This document shows, piece after piece, positions 1 to 8,656 of a stretch of DNA of 64,000 nt. The position numbers and the translations under genes were made by a program. The DNA is from Mycobacterium adipatum (lineage in GTDB: Bacteria; Actinomycetota; Actinomycetes; Mycobacteriales; Mycobacteriaceae): positions 434,001 to 498,000 of the forward strand of contig NZ_CP015596.1 of NCBI RefSeq assembly GCF_001644575.1. Reading direction: 5' to 3'. The notes below the pieces were generated by a model that was given only the letters and a program-made list of their open reading frames with translations, did not search any database and was not told where the DNA came from. The first letter of the stretch is position 1. Each line of letters opens with the position of its first letter.

Positions 1-2357
1 GCTGCGACGTTCTGGTCAGGCGATGTCACAGCCGAGGCCGAGCAGGCAGTCCTGCGTATCGGTGTGGGTACGGCGCGGTTGTCCGTGGATCTCAATCCTG
101 CCGAAGGTGGCCTGGACGAATCCCAAGAGCACCTCTACGAGGAATACAGCGCAGTTGCGGTTAGCCGGTTCCGCTCCCTGATGTCGGTCGTGCCCGAGGT
201 CCCGCTGGCCCGCGAGATGAGTGCGCCCGCCTACGGGTTTCGCGGTCCGGACCAAGAGCGGATCAACGGTCTCGTCCGCAGCATCCTGGTCTCGGCAAGC
301 TTCAAGTACTCGCCCAACAAGATCCTCATCGGAGTGATCTCACGCGATACCAAAGAGTGGGGATGGGCAAAGTGGCTGCCCCACAGTAGGGATCGACGGC
401 GCGAGCCTGGACCGGCCGGCTACCGGCAGTTGGCGTGGCGCAGCTATGACGAGTTCCTCGCTGGCATGGCCGGCCAGTTCGATGCGCTGCACTCCGCCGG
501 GACGCGAATGTATGTCGTCGTCGACGACCCGGATGTCACCCTGCGATTCCCGGCAGGATACGTCGAGGGAATACCAGGAGTTACCCTGCTGGCGGCCAAC
601 GTCCACTCCGATGCGGAGGTCACCGATCGCAAACACCGGATGCGGGTCGAAGGTCACAGACTGCTCCTGCATCAATCCGGGGCCGCCCGAGCCGATTACG
701 TGACACGCTTTGATGCCGAACTGATCGCGCGGGCCATGGCTCCGATCCGGCCGCGTGGCTTTGGATACAGCGCGGACCAGCGGACTGACGTCGCGCCCAA
801 GGCCGCTGCCGTGGATGTCGCGTCACTGCCGGCAATCATGGACTACCTCAACATCGGCAGCATCGATGATTTCGACCTGAAAAGCAGAGTGTGGGATCCC
901 AACGAGTATACCGAGACGTTGGAATCAATGTTCGGTTATGTCCTCGACGAAAACGACACGCCCACAGGGGAACTAGCCAAGCTGGACCTCTTCGAGGTCG
1001 CGGCCGGCGGCACAGGTCCGCACGGCATGATGTCCGGCGGTACCGGCACCGGCAAGTCCTTCATGATGACCGCGATCCTATTGGGCTTGATTCTGGCGAA
1101 CTCTCCTTCCAAGCTGCGCGTCATCATGGCCGACTTCAAAGGCGGTGCGACATGGAAGAAGTTTCGTGGGCGCATCGGACACGAAGTGGCGACCGTTACC
1201 AACTTGGAGAACGCGCTCGACCTTCTTGAGCGCATGAAAGACATCCTGACCGGTGAGCTGAACTATCGTCAGAGGCTCTTCGATAAGTATCCCGACGTCG
1301 ACAAGATCGGGGACTACCGAGCGCTGCAGAAAGTCCATCCCGAGATGGAGAATCTGCCGTTCCTGCTGTTCATTGCCGACGAAGTGCATGAGTTCCTTGG
1401 GGCTCACCCGGAGTACAAGGCCGTGTTCGAACAACTCGGCCGGGTCGGACGCTCGCTGGGTCTGCTGGTCCTTTTGGCCTCGCAGTACCTCGATGAGGGG
1501 ACCGTTGGCGACTTCGTGAAACACGCTATGTACGGCATCAGCCTGAAGGTGACGAAGCCCTCGGAGTCCAAGACGGTCCTCAAAGGCAACGAAGGGGCGA
1601 TCCGGCTTCCCGCGGCGATGGTCGCGCTGTACGCCAAGACGGTGAACAAGCAGGATCTGATCTACCAGCGGGTGATGGCCTGGAACTGGGAGAAGCCGTA
1701 TATGCGGCCGATCTCGGATACCGATCAGCCGACGCCGCCAGGTGAAGCCACGCCGCGCGCACTCGGCGCCGAGGTGCACACCGAAGATGTCACCGAGTTC
1801 GGCATGTACCACCGGCCCGACGTTCCCGAGGTCGGGGGTGAGGAGGTCGAGCAGGCCCAGGTCCAGCGGCGCACCGAAGAAACCGGGTTGACCGTCGCCG
1901 AAGCCGGTATCCGCCTCGTGCAACGCTGCAGTCGGGCGTACAGGTCACGGGAACTGTGGACAGAGCCGCTACGTCACCCGCTGTCGCTGCACCACATCGA
2001 ATCAGGCTGGACGCCCGAACCGGGGAAGCTGCAGCTGCGGATCGGTGACGTCGACGTGCCGCTGGAACACAGGCGTGAACCGATGGTTGTAGACTTCTCT
2101 GGGTCTCAGTCCAACGCGTTGATTGCCGGCGGGAACAGGACCGGAAAGACAAACACGCTGCGCGCCATGATCGCAGCCTCAGCCCGCTTCTACCCGGCGA
2201 ACTACGTGTCGTGGTACATCTACGACTACGCCGACACCGACATGGCATGCATGTCGACCTGGCCGAACGTGGGCGGGTACGCGACGCGCACTGACGAGGA
2301 TATGTTCTCCCGGCTCTGGGGAGAGATTCACCGGATCATCGAGCTGCGGACGAGAGT
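1..2357 (+). pseudogene. eccC: EccC-type ESX (type VII) secretion ATPase, 5' segment, interrupted by IS256
   Basis: The reading frame is open from base 1, so the true start lies before the window. EccC is the membrane-anchored FtsK/SpoIIIE-like motor of type VII secretion, with three ATPase domains. Visible here are domain 1, with Walker A GGTGTGKS at about visible residues 346-353 and a Walker B-like LLFIADE near 1370-1390, and domain 2, with the P-loop AGGNRTGKT near 2130-2155. The gene is cut at 2357 by an IS with a 9-bp target duplication. Deleting the IS and one duplication restores an open frame into 3830 onward (RTR-VIGDNRIRTF). Domain 1 is divergent from the chromosomal ESX ATPases I recall, so an origin in a plasmid-type ESX locus is possible. 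The family call is firm; the ESX type is not. Confidence 0.9.
2349..2357. repeat. 9-bp target duplication, left of IS256 copy 1
   Basis: The sequence gacgagagt ends directly before the first base of the element. The same nine bases directly follow the element at 3821-3829, as expected of an IS256-family insertion (8-9 bp). Confidence 0.9.
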
Positions 2358-3820
2358 GAGCAATGATCAGAACCTGTGGATCCCGGGCGGGCGTGCCTTC
2401 CCGGAAGATGATCTGCAAGGAATCCGAATTCTGATCAAGACCAGCGTTGGCGCGCTGGCGGGAAGGCACGCCCGTGCTCACGGTAGTAGACAACAACGAC
2501 GACTCCAACGAGACCCGCAATGCGGCCGGTGCGGGCCGGTCGTTGCTCGACCAGATCGTCCGCGACGGTGCCCGGCAGATGCTGGCCGCGGCGTTGCAGG
2601 CCGAGGTCGCCGACTATGTAGCCCGGTATGCCGGTGAGGTCGACGAACACGGCCACCGACTGGTGGTCCGCAACGGATACCACGCCGAACGTGAGGTCGT
2701 GACCTCGGCGGGTGCGGTGGCGGTGAAGGCGCCCCGCGTGAACGACAAGCGGATCGACCCCGATACCGGCGAGCGCAAGCGGTTCTCCTCGGCGATCCTG
2801 CCCGCCTGGGCTCGCAAGTCCGAGCAGGTATCGGAGGTGCTGCCGCTGCTGTACCTGCACGGCCTGTCAACCAGTGACTTCGGGCCGGCGCTCGAACAGT
2901 TCCTCGGCACCGGCGCCGGACTGTCCGCATCCTCGATCACCCGGCTCACGGCCCAGTGGCAGGACGAGGCGAAGGCCTTCGGCACCAGGGACCTCTCGCA
3001 GGTCGACTACGTGTACCTGTGGGTCGACGGCATCCACCTGAAAGTCCGGCTCGAGCAGGAAAAGCTCTGCCTGTTGGTGATGCTCGGGGTGCGGGCGGAC
3101 GGCCGCAAGGAACTCGTCGCCCTGGCCGACGGCTACCGAGAGTCCACCGAGTCCTGGGCGGACCTGCTGCGGGATTGCCGCCGCCGCGGGATGCGCGCGC
3201 CGGCGCTCGCGGTCGGGGACGGAGCTTTGGGATTCTGGCGGGCACTGCGGGAGGTGTTCCCCGCCACCCGCGAACAACGCTGCTGGTTCCACAAACAAGC
3301 CAACGTTCTTGCTGCACTCCCGAAATCGGCGCATCCGGGTGCGTTGGCGGCGATGAAGGAGATCATCGGGGCCGAGGACATCGACAAGGCGCAGTTGGCG
3401 ATCGCAGCGTTCGAACGTGACTACAGCGCGAAGTACCCGAAAGCGGTGAAGAAAATCGTCGATGACGCCGACGTGCTGCTCGAGTACTTCCGGTATCCCG
3501 CCGAGCACTGGGTGCATCTACGCACCACGAACCCGATCGAATCGACCTTCGCGACGGTTCGGCTTCGGACCAGGGTGACCAAGGGCCCGGGATCACGGGC
3601 GGCGGGCATGGCGATGGCCTACAAGCTGATCGAAGCAGCGCAGTCGCGGTGGCGGGCGGTCAACGCACCACACCTGGTGGCGTTGGTGCGGGCCGGCGCA
3701 GTGTTCCACCAGGGCAAGCTCCTCGAACGTCCGGTCGACATCACCCCGGAACCATCGCCCGACACCCCAGTGTCCGAGGTCGCCTGACGACCCTCGATCC
3801 ACAGGATTTGACTATTTCTC
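2358..3820 (+). mobile_element. IS256-family insertion sequence, copy 1 (1463 bp)
   Basis: The element is complete and lies inside eccC. Its ends form an imperfect inverted repeat of about 26 bp: the left end reads GAGCAATGATCAGAACCTGT and the right end, reversed, reads GAGAAATAGTCAAATCCTGT; both continue into GGATC. The boundaries follow from comparing three copies in this window (2358-3820, 4653-6115, 16138-17600), which are all 1463 bp and encode the same protein. It has a 9-bp target duplication. Confidence 0.95.
2474..3787 (+). CDS. IS256-family transposase (copy 1)
   Basis: This is a mutator-type DDE transposase that moves its own element. Catalytic residues can be placed at the Asp in LWVDGIHLK, the Asp in AVGDGALGF and the Glu in TNPIESTF. 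I chose the GTG start at 2474 (VLTVVDNN), which gives 437 residues. The related transposase at 13308-14621 starts at the matching position with ATG and has the same length. An in-frame start at 2447 would add nine residues. All three copies of this element carry an identical protein, so it is recently active or recently duplicated. Confidence 0.93.
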   Translation: MLTVVDNNDDSNETRNAAGAGRSLLDQIVRDGARQMLAAALQAEVADYVARYAGEVDEHGHRLVVRNGYHAEREVVTSAGAVAVKAPRVNDKRIDPDTGERKRFSSAILPAWARKSEQVSEVLPLLYLHGLSTSDFGPALEQFLGTGAGLSASSITRLTAQWQDEAKAFGTRDLSQVDYVYLWVDGIHLKVRLEQEKLCLLVMLGVRADGRKELVALADGYRESTESWADLLRDCRRRGMRAPALAVGDGALGFWRALREVFPATREQRCWFHKQANVLAALPKSAHPGALAAMKEIIGAEDIDKAQLAIAAFERDYSAKYPKAVKKIVDDADVLLEYFRYPAEHWVHLRTTNPIESTFATVRLRTRVTKGPGSRAAGMAMAYKLIEAAQSRWRAVNAPHLVALVRAGAVFHQGKLLERPVDITPEPSPDTPVSEVA

Positions 3821-3829
3821 GACGAGAGT
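3821..3829. repeat. 9-bp target duplication, right of IS256 copy 1
   Basis: gacgagagt is repeated exactly from 2349-2357. Only one copy belonged to the original eccC gene. Confidence 0.9.
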
Positions 3830-4652
3830 TATCGGGGACAACCGCATTCGCACATTCGAGCAGTACCTGGCCAAGAAGGGTGAACTAGGAGTCGAAGGCG
3901 ACCCCTACGGGCACATCTTCTTCGCGGTGGATGGGCTGGACCGGATCCTTGACGACGCCGGCATGGAGTACATCGAACCGCGTGACGAGTGGGTGCAACT
4001 GCTGGCGAATGCGCCGAGGGCAGGCGTGCACGTCGTGTACACGACCCGGACGATCACCGAGCGCATGCCGAAACTCGTTGCCCAGACCAACATTCGGGTG
4101 TTCCACAACATGGAGGATCCTCAGGTCACCGATCCGGCGCTACGCGCCGGGATCAAGGCGATTCCGATCACAATGCCTGGCGGGTCGATCAACGCCGATC
4201 GGGTTGACTCCAATAACCGACCGCAGATCCTGCGGTCTCGCGTGCTCGTCCCCATCTCTGAGCGCATACAGCCCGACGGCGAGGCGAACGGGATGCCGTC
4301 GTTCAAGATCTGCGACTACAGTGCGAGGATCGAGGAAGTCGGCGTGCAGGCACGTACAGCTGCTGCGTCCCAGGCGCCGGCGATTCACCAAGTCCCCAAC
4401 ATCTTCGCCTACTCGACATTGATCGAGGCCTACAAGCACATCGATTACTCCAAGGTGCGGCGGGGAGCGCGGGTGCTACCCATGGGCGTCGATCGCGCAA
4501 CCAGCCAACCTCTGGCGCTGGAGCTTGCTCAGGCGTCGCACATGTTCGTCGCCGGCACTGGACATGCCGGTGTGACCACCACACTGCGCACCGCCATCAA
4601 CTCTGTCACGGCGATGTACACCCCCGACGAAGCCACCGTGGTGATCATCGAC
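3830..4652 (+). pseudogene. eccC: EccC-type ATPase, 3' segment, truncated by IS256 copy 2
   Basis: This continues the eccC frame after the first IS. It encodes the rest of ATPase domain 2, including the Walker B-like HIFFAVDGLDRIL, and the beginning of domain 3. The domain 3 P-loop is degenerate (AGTGHAGVTTT), as is common for the third EccC domain. Coding is cut off after VVIIDE by the second IS copy, so the C-terminal part of domain 3, which holds the effector-recognition site, is missing from this window. The gene cannot make a functional EccC. Confidence 0.9.
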
Positions 4653-6115
4653 GAGAAATAGTCAAATCCTGTGGATCGAGGGTCGTCAGGCGACCTCGGA
4701 CACTGGGGTGTCGGGCGATGGTTCCGGGGTGATGTCGACCGGACGTTCGAGGAGCTTGCCCTGGTGGAACACTGCGCCGGCCCGCACCAACGCCACCAGG
4801 TGTGGTGCGTTGACCGCCCGCCACCGCGACTGCGCTGCTTCGATCAGCTTGTAGGCCATCGCCATGCCCGCCGCCCGTGATCCCGGGCCCTTGGTCACCC
4901 TGGTCCGAAGCCGAACCGTCGCGAAGGTCGATTCGATCGGGTTCGTGGTGCGTAGATGCACCCAGTGCTCGGCGGGATACCGGAAGTACTCGAGCAGCAC
5001 GTCGGCGTCATCGACGATTTTCTTCACCGCTTTCGGGTACTTCGCGCTGTAGTCACGTTCGAACGCTGCGATCGCCAACTGCGCCTTGTCGATGTCCTCG
5101 GCCCCGATGATCTCCTTCATCGCCGCCAACGCACCCGGATGCGCCGATTTCGGGAGTGCAGCAAGAACGTTGGCTTGTTTGTGGAACCAGCAGCGTTGTT
5201 CGCGGGTGGCGGGGAACACCTCCCGCAGTGCCCGCCAGAATCCCAAAGCTCCGTCCCCGACCGCGAGCGCCGGCGCGCGCATCCCGCGGCGGCGGCAATC
5301 CCGCAGCAGGTCCGCCCAGGACTCGGTGGACTCTCGGTAGCCGTCGGCCAGGGCGACGAGTTCCTTGCGGCCGTCCGCCCGCACCCCGAGCATCACCAAC
5401 AGGCAGAGCTTTTCCTGCTCGAGCCGGACTTTCAGGTGGATGCCGTCGACCCACAGGTACACGTAGTCGACCTGCGAGAGGTCCCTGGTGCCGAAGGCCT
5501 TCGCCTCGTCCTGCCACTGGGCCGTGAGCCGGGTGATCGAGGATGCGGACAGTCCGGCGCCGGTGCCGAGGAACTGTTCGAGCGCCGGCCCGAAGTCACT
5601 GGTTGACAGGCCGTGCAGGTACAGCAGCGGCAGCACCTCCGATACCTGCTCGGACTTGCGAGCCCAGGCGGGCAGGATCGCCGAGGAGAACCGCTTGCGC
5701 TCGCCGGTATCGGGGTCGATCCGCTTGTCGTTCACGCGGGGCGCCTTCACCGCCACCGCACCCGCCGAGGTCACGACCTCACGTTCGGCGTGGTATCCGT
5801 TGCGGACCACCAGTCGGTGGCCGTGTTCGTCGACCTCACCGGCATACCGGGCTACATAGTCGGCGACCTCGGCCTGCAACGCCGCGGCCAGCATCTGCCG
5901 GGCACCGTCGCGGACGATCTGGTCGAGCAACGACCGGCCCGCACCGGCCGCATTGCGGGTCTCGTTGGAGTCGTCGTTGTTGTCTACTACCGTGAGCACG
6001 GGCGTGCCTTCCCGCCAGCGCGCCAACGCTGGTCTTGATCAGAATTCGGATTCCTTGCAGATCATCTTCCGGGAAGGCACGCCCGCCCGGGATCCACAGG
6101 TTCTGATCATTGCTC
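4653..6115 (-). mobile_element. IS256-family insertion sequence, copy 2 (inverted, no target duplication)
   Basis: It has the same 1463-bp element and the same ends as copy 1, in the opposite orientation. The flanks differ (atcatcgac before 4653, tacaatatg after 6115), so there is no target duplication. Its two sides belong to different broken genes: eccC on the left and a SnoaL-like gene on the right. This is the signature of recombination between two IS copies, or of an adjacent deletion. Confidence 0.93.
4686..5999 (-). CDS. IS256-family transposase (copy 2)
   Basis: The protein is identical to that of copy 1: 437 residues from the GTG at 5999, with the same DDE residues. It appears intact. 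It lies 854 bp from copy 1 in inverted orientation, so the pair flanks the eccC fragment at 3821-4652 and could act as a composite unit or drive inversions. Confidence 0.93.
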   Translation of the reverse strand: MLTVVDNNDDSNETRNAAGAGRSLLDQIVRDGARQMLAAALQAEVADYVARYAGEVDEHGHRLVVRNGYHAEREVVTSAGAVAVKAPRVNDKRIDPDTGERKRFSSAILPAWARKSEQVSEVLPLLYLHGLSTSDFGPALEQFLGTGAGLSASSITRLTAQWQDEAKAFGTRDLSQVDYVYLWVDGIHLKVRLEQEKLCLLVMLGVRADGRKELVALADGYRESTESWADLLRDCRRRGMRAPALAVGDGALGFWRALREVFPATREQRCWFHKQANVLAALPKSAHPGALAAMKEIIGAEDIDKAQLAIAAFERDYSAKYPKAVKKIVDDADVLLEYFRYPAEHWVHLRTTNPIESTFATVRLRTRVTKGPGSRAAGMAMAYKLIEAAQSRWRAVNAPHLVALVRAGAVFHQGKLLERPVDITPEPSPDTPVSEVA

Positions 6116-6275
6116 TACAATATGCTTCTACGCCCTCGATCGGTGCTGGCATCAATGAGTACTTCACGGAGAACTCGGGCGCCGCAAGGGCCTCAAGAGT
6201 CGCATAGCCGCCACTGTTTGACCAGGCCGCCTCGACGAACCGGCGGGCCAATTCTGTGGTCTTGTCTTCCGACAT
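6116..6275 (-). pseudogene. SnoaL-like (NTF2-fold) ester cyclase/isomerase, N-terminal fragment
   Basis: About 53 codons remain, starting MSEDKTTELARRFVEA at 6275, and they run straight into the IS at 6115. The N-terminal helix pattern and PIEGVEAYCR segment resemble SnoaL-like polyketide cyclase or steroid isomerase-type proteins, which are small cone-shaped alpha+beta enzymes of about 130-150 residues. Everything past residue 53 is absent. An operator-like palindrome and a shared regulatory motif lie about 300-340 bp upstream. The family assignment rests on a short stretch and is tentative. Confidence 0.5.
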
Positions 6276-6571
6276 AGGATTCTCCTTTGCACTGTGCAGG
6301 TTTATCTAGATGGAATCAAACACTTTGGAGGTCGAAGTGTGAAACGCACTGCCCATCAGAATGCTTGGCGTGGTCAGCCGTTCGACCAGTCATCCAAATC
6401 GTGCATGTTTTTCCGCGAGGCACCACCGAGGTTTTTTGTTCCGATGAATCGATCGGGTCCTCATGCGGATGCCGGTGGAATGTTGGCATGTCGACCGCGG
6501 ACGGTGAAAATACGACCGGGGTCACGTCGCGCATCCGCCATCCCTCGCTAATCGTCAAACGCCACAGCCAG

Positions 6572-6591
6572 GCGTGGTACCTCTACCACGC
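6572..6591. promoter_or_regulatory. Perfect 8-4-8 inverted repeat, operator-like
   Basis: The sequence is GCGTGGTACCTCTACCACGC, with two perfect 8-base arms around a 4-base spacer. The form is typical of a binding site for a TetR- or GntR-like dimer. It lies four bases from the shared motif at 6596-6615. I cannot tell which regulator binds it. Confidence 0.5.
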
Positions 6592-6595
6592 AGAT

Positions 6596-6615
6596 ACTAA
6601 CCGCTTGTACGGTCA
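6596..6615 (+). promoter_or_regulatory. Shared palindromic motif, site A
   Basis: The sequence is ACTAACCGCTTGTACGGTCA. Including two flanking bases it is identical over 22 bp to site C at 22888-22909. It fits the window consensus ACTRACCGYNYGYACRGTCR, whose halves TRACCG and CRGTCR are inverted. It lies about 320 bp upstream of the truncated SnoaL-like gene. Confidence 0.6.
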
Positions 6616-7018
6616 GGTTCAAGGTTTCTCGCATTTCCTCCAATGAGGGAACCGGCCAAACAGCAGCGCTGGGTTACGACAGGACAACCCGACCGCGAGG
6701 TTCATCGACCCCCAAAGGAGCCCGAGCGCATACTGCGGAGGTTCCGCGCATCGCTGCCGACGATGGTCAGCCATGTCGCCGTTTCTGCCTTCTCCGAGAC
6801 CTGTTCTCCGGCAGAAAGGTCGGGCTGGAAGTTCGCACTCGCAGCGTCAAGGTGTGGGCCACAGCGTGAGTATTGCCGCGAGCATTCACAGCCAAACCGG
6901 TCGGGCGTCGCTCCAATCAAGAGCGACCTGATCGGCGTCTACGACTTCGAGCTGAGCGCGATTTGACGCGTAGCGCCAATAGGAGGCTGGCGATCGAAGA
7001 GATCATGTAGCCTGAGTG

Positions 7019-7038
7019 ACTGACCGTTCGTACAGTCA
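7019..7038 (+). promoter_or_regulatory. Shared palindromic motif, site B
   Basis: The sequence is ACTGACCGTTCGTACAGTCA, matching the consensus of sites A, C and D. It lies about 130 bp upstream of the chosen ATG of the TIGR03084-type gene, a plausible promoter position. Confidence 0.55.
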
Positions 7039-7168
7039 TGATCGCATGCTCGACATCCGGACCAAACGTTCTGGTACCCGTCGCGACCCACCGGGAGCCC
7101 ATCAGGCAGGGCGAGCCCGACCGTCGCGTCACCATCAATACACCCGGCTGACCATAAGAGGCCCGCGA

Positions 7169-8005
7169 ATGCAGACCGAAATCCCATCCCGCTCGACCAT
7201 ACCGACTGAAGTCCGTACTATCGCCCAGATAGTTGCGGACGATCTGCTGCTTGAAGGCGCAGAAGTCGACGCCATCGTGTGCAGCCTCACCGACGAACAG
7301 TGGTCGACGCCAACGCCGGCGGTCCCGTGGACTATCGCACATCAGATCGCACACCTTGCTTGGACTGATCAAGCATCGCTCATGGCGCTCAAGGGGCAGG
7401 AGGCTTTCGCCCCACTCGCCGAAGCTGCACTGCGGGATCCAGTACATGCAGTTGATGATGCCGCCTACGAATGGGCCCGTATACCTCGCACCGAGTTGCT
7501 CGCTGCCTGGCGGTTGGGGCGAGTTAGATTGCATGATGTCCTAAGCAGGGTCCCGGCAGGTCAACAGATTCCATGGTTCGGTCCTTCGATGAGTGCCGCA
7601 TCGATGGCCACTGCACGCTTGATGGAGACGTGGGCACACGGGACCGATATAGCTGACGCGCTGTCATTGCGATTACCTGTCACCGACAGGCTCAAGCACA
7701 TCGCTCACATGGGCGTGCGCACGCGAAACTACGCATACGCCCTGCACTCCCTCACGCCGCCAGAGGACGAGTTTCGGATCGAACTCACCACCGCAACCGG
7801 CGCAAATTGGACATGGGGACCGCCAGGCGCTGCCCAACGAGTTTGCGGAACGGCGTGGGACTTCTGCATGTTGGTCACCCAGCGGCGACACCGCGATGAC
7901 CTCTCGCTCGTGGCGGTCGGCGAAGACGCTGATCGTTGGCTGGCCATAGCACAGGTGTTTGCTGGCCCGCCCGGCAACGGTCGAGCCTCACGAGACCTAC
8001 CTTGA
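7169..8005 (+). CDS. TIGR03084-like / DinB-fold metal-binding protein
   Basis: The product is about 278 residues and resembles the actinobacterial TIGR03084 group, related to the DinB and mycothiol-dependent maleylpyruvate isomerase folds. The hallmark is the early segment PTPAVPWTIAHQIAHLAWTD (residues about 49-68), whose histidines would join a metal site, with a further His in METWAHGTDIADAL. The enzymatic role is unknown. I chose the ATG at 7169 because the family match begins soon after it; a longer frame from a GTG at 7016 would overlap the motif at 7019-7038. The gene stands alone between the regulatory region and the IS3 element. It looks intact. Confidence 0.7.
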   Translation: MQTEIPSRSTIPTEVRTIAQIVADDLLLEGAEVDAIVCSLTDEQWSTPTPAVPWTIAHQIAHLAWTDQASLMALKGQEAFAPLAEAALRDPVHAVDDAAYEWARIPRTELLAAWRLGRVRLHDVLSRVPAGQQIPWFGPSMSAASMATARLMETWAHGTDIADALSLRLPVTDRLKHIAHMGVRTRNYAYALHSLTPPEDEFRIELTTATGANWTWGPPGAAQRVCGTAWDFCMLVTQRRHRDDLSLVAVGEDADRWLAIAQVFAGPPGNGRASRDLP

Positions 8006-8092
8006 GCGGAGGAATTAGCGGCGGGACTGGAGAGAGGGCGGGACTGGAGAGAGAGACTGCCCCGAGTTCAGTTGACTCGCGGGGTGTGGATT

Positions 8093-8305
8093 TCAGGCCG
8101 CGGTTGCGACTGGTGTGTGCAACAGTTCGAACTCTATCGGGGTGAGCCTGCCGAGTGCCCGTTGGCGGCGGCGTCGGTGGTAGGTCCGCTCGATCCAAGC
8201 CACGATCGCCAGGCGCAGTTCGGCTCGGGTAGCCCAGCGTCGCCGGTCAAGCACGTTGCGCTGCAGAAGGGCGAAAAACGACTCCATGGCGGCGTTGTCC
8301 CCGCA
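8093..8305 (-). pseudogene. IS3 transposase OrfB, C-terminal piece
   Basis: This encodes CGDNAAMESFF (the DDE glutamate region) through the C-terminal WIERTYHRRRRQRALGRLTP typical of IS3 OrfB. It continues the piece at 10701-11357, which stops after GRVGAC. Joining GRVGAC to GDNAAMES rebuilds an ordinary IS3 OrfB, so the two pieces were one gene before the 2.4-kb insertion. Confidence 0.85.
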
Positions 8306-8322
8306 TTGACCGGCTAATCGGG
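8306..8322. repeat. Left inverted end of recombinase element
   Basis: TTGACCGGCTAATCGGG is the exact reverse complement of 10681-10697. It is directly preceded by gca and the IS3 orfB coding sequence. Confidence 0.75.
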
Positions 8323-8353
8323 GCCGATGGATCGCTGCTGCGGGTGGAATGGT

Positions 8354-8656
8354 TCATCGTCGGTGTGGTGATTTGGTGATCTTGCGGAGTTGTTCTTCGT
8401 GGCGTTTGACGATTTTGGCGAGGGCTTCGACGGCGGTGCGAAGGTGAGCGAGTTCGGTGGCGAGGCCGCTGAGGGTCCGGGCGTCTGTTTGTCGGGTCCG
8501 GTGTTCGTCGACGATGGCGCGTAGTTGTGGATCCCGGTAGAGCGTTGCGCGGCCGATCTGGGCCTGTTCGGCGACGGCGGTGAAGGTGATCGGATGGCCC
8601 TTGGTGACGAACTCGGCGCAGACCCGTTCGACCCTGGCTAGGGTGCTTTCGTTCAT
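8354..8656 (-). CDS. Small TnpC/DUF6262-like accessory protein of the recombinase element
   Basis: The 100-residue product starts at the ATG at 8656, which overlaps the recombinase stop (ATGA), so the two are translationally coupled. The N-terminal half has a helix-turn-helix-like stretch (FTAVAEQAQIGRATLYRDPQL). The C-terminal half is heptad-patterned (LATELAHLRTAVEALAKIVKRHEEQL) and probably a coiled coil. Small proteins of this type are the third gene of Tn554-like tyrosine-recombinase operons, where TnpC helps select orientation or target. The role here is inferred from position and shape. Confidence 0.65.
   Translation of the reverse strand: MNESTLARVERVCAEFVTKGHPITFTAVAEQAQIGRATLYRDPQLRAIVDEHRTRQTDARTLSGLATELAHLRTAVEALAKIVKRHEEQLRKITKSPHRR

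Larger units (their letters stand above)
6276..7168. other. Intergenic region without a supported gene, containing regulatory palindromes
   Basis: This 893-bp interval separates the SnoaL fragment (minus) from the TIGR03084-type gene (plus). Short open frames exist, but none has a recognisable protein pattern or a convincing ribosome-binding site. It holds three operator-like sites (6572-6591, 6596-6615, 7019-7038). The base composition is more A/T-rich than the surrounding IS elements. Confidence 0.6.

Noticed and set aside
2349..6115. Composite transposon formed by IS256 copies 1 and 2 around the eccC fragment
   Set aside because: The outer flanks show no shared duplication and the enclosed DNA is just eccC, continuous with the left part. 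Independent insertion plus recombination explains it better.
6316..6558. 80-residue minus-strand frame in the 6.3-6.6 kb gap
   Set aside because: No family pattern and no ribosome-binding site; it overlaps a region more likely to be regulatory.
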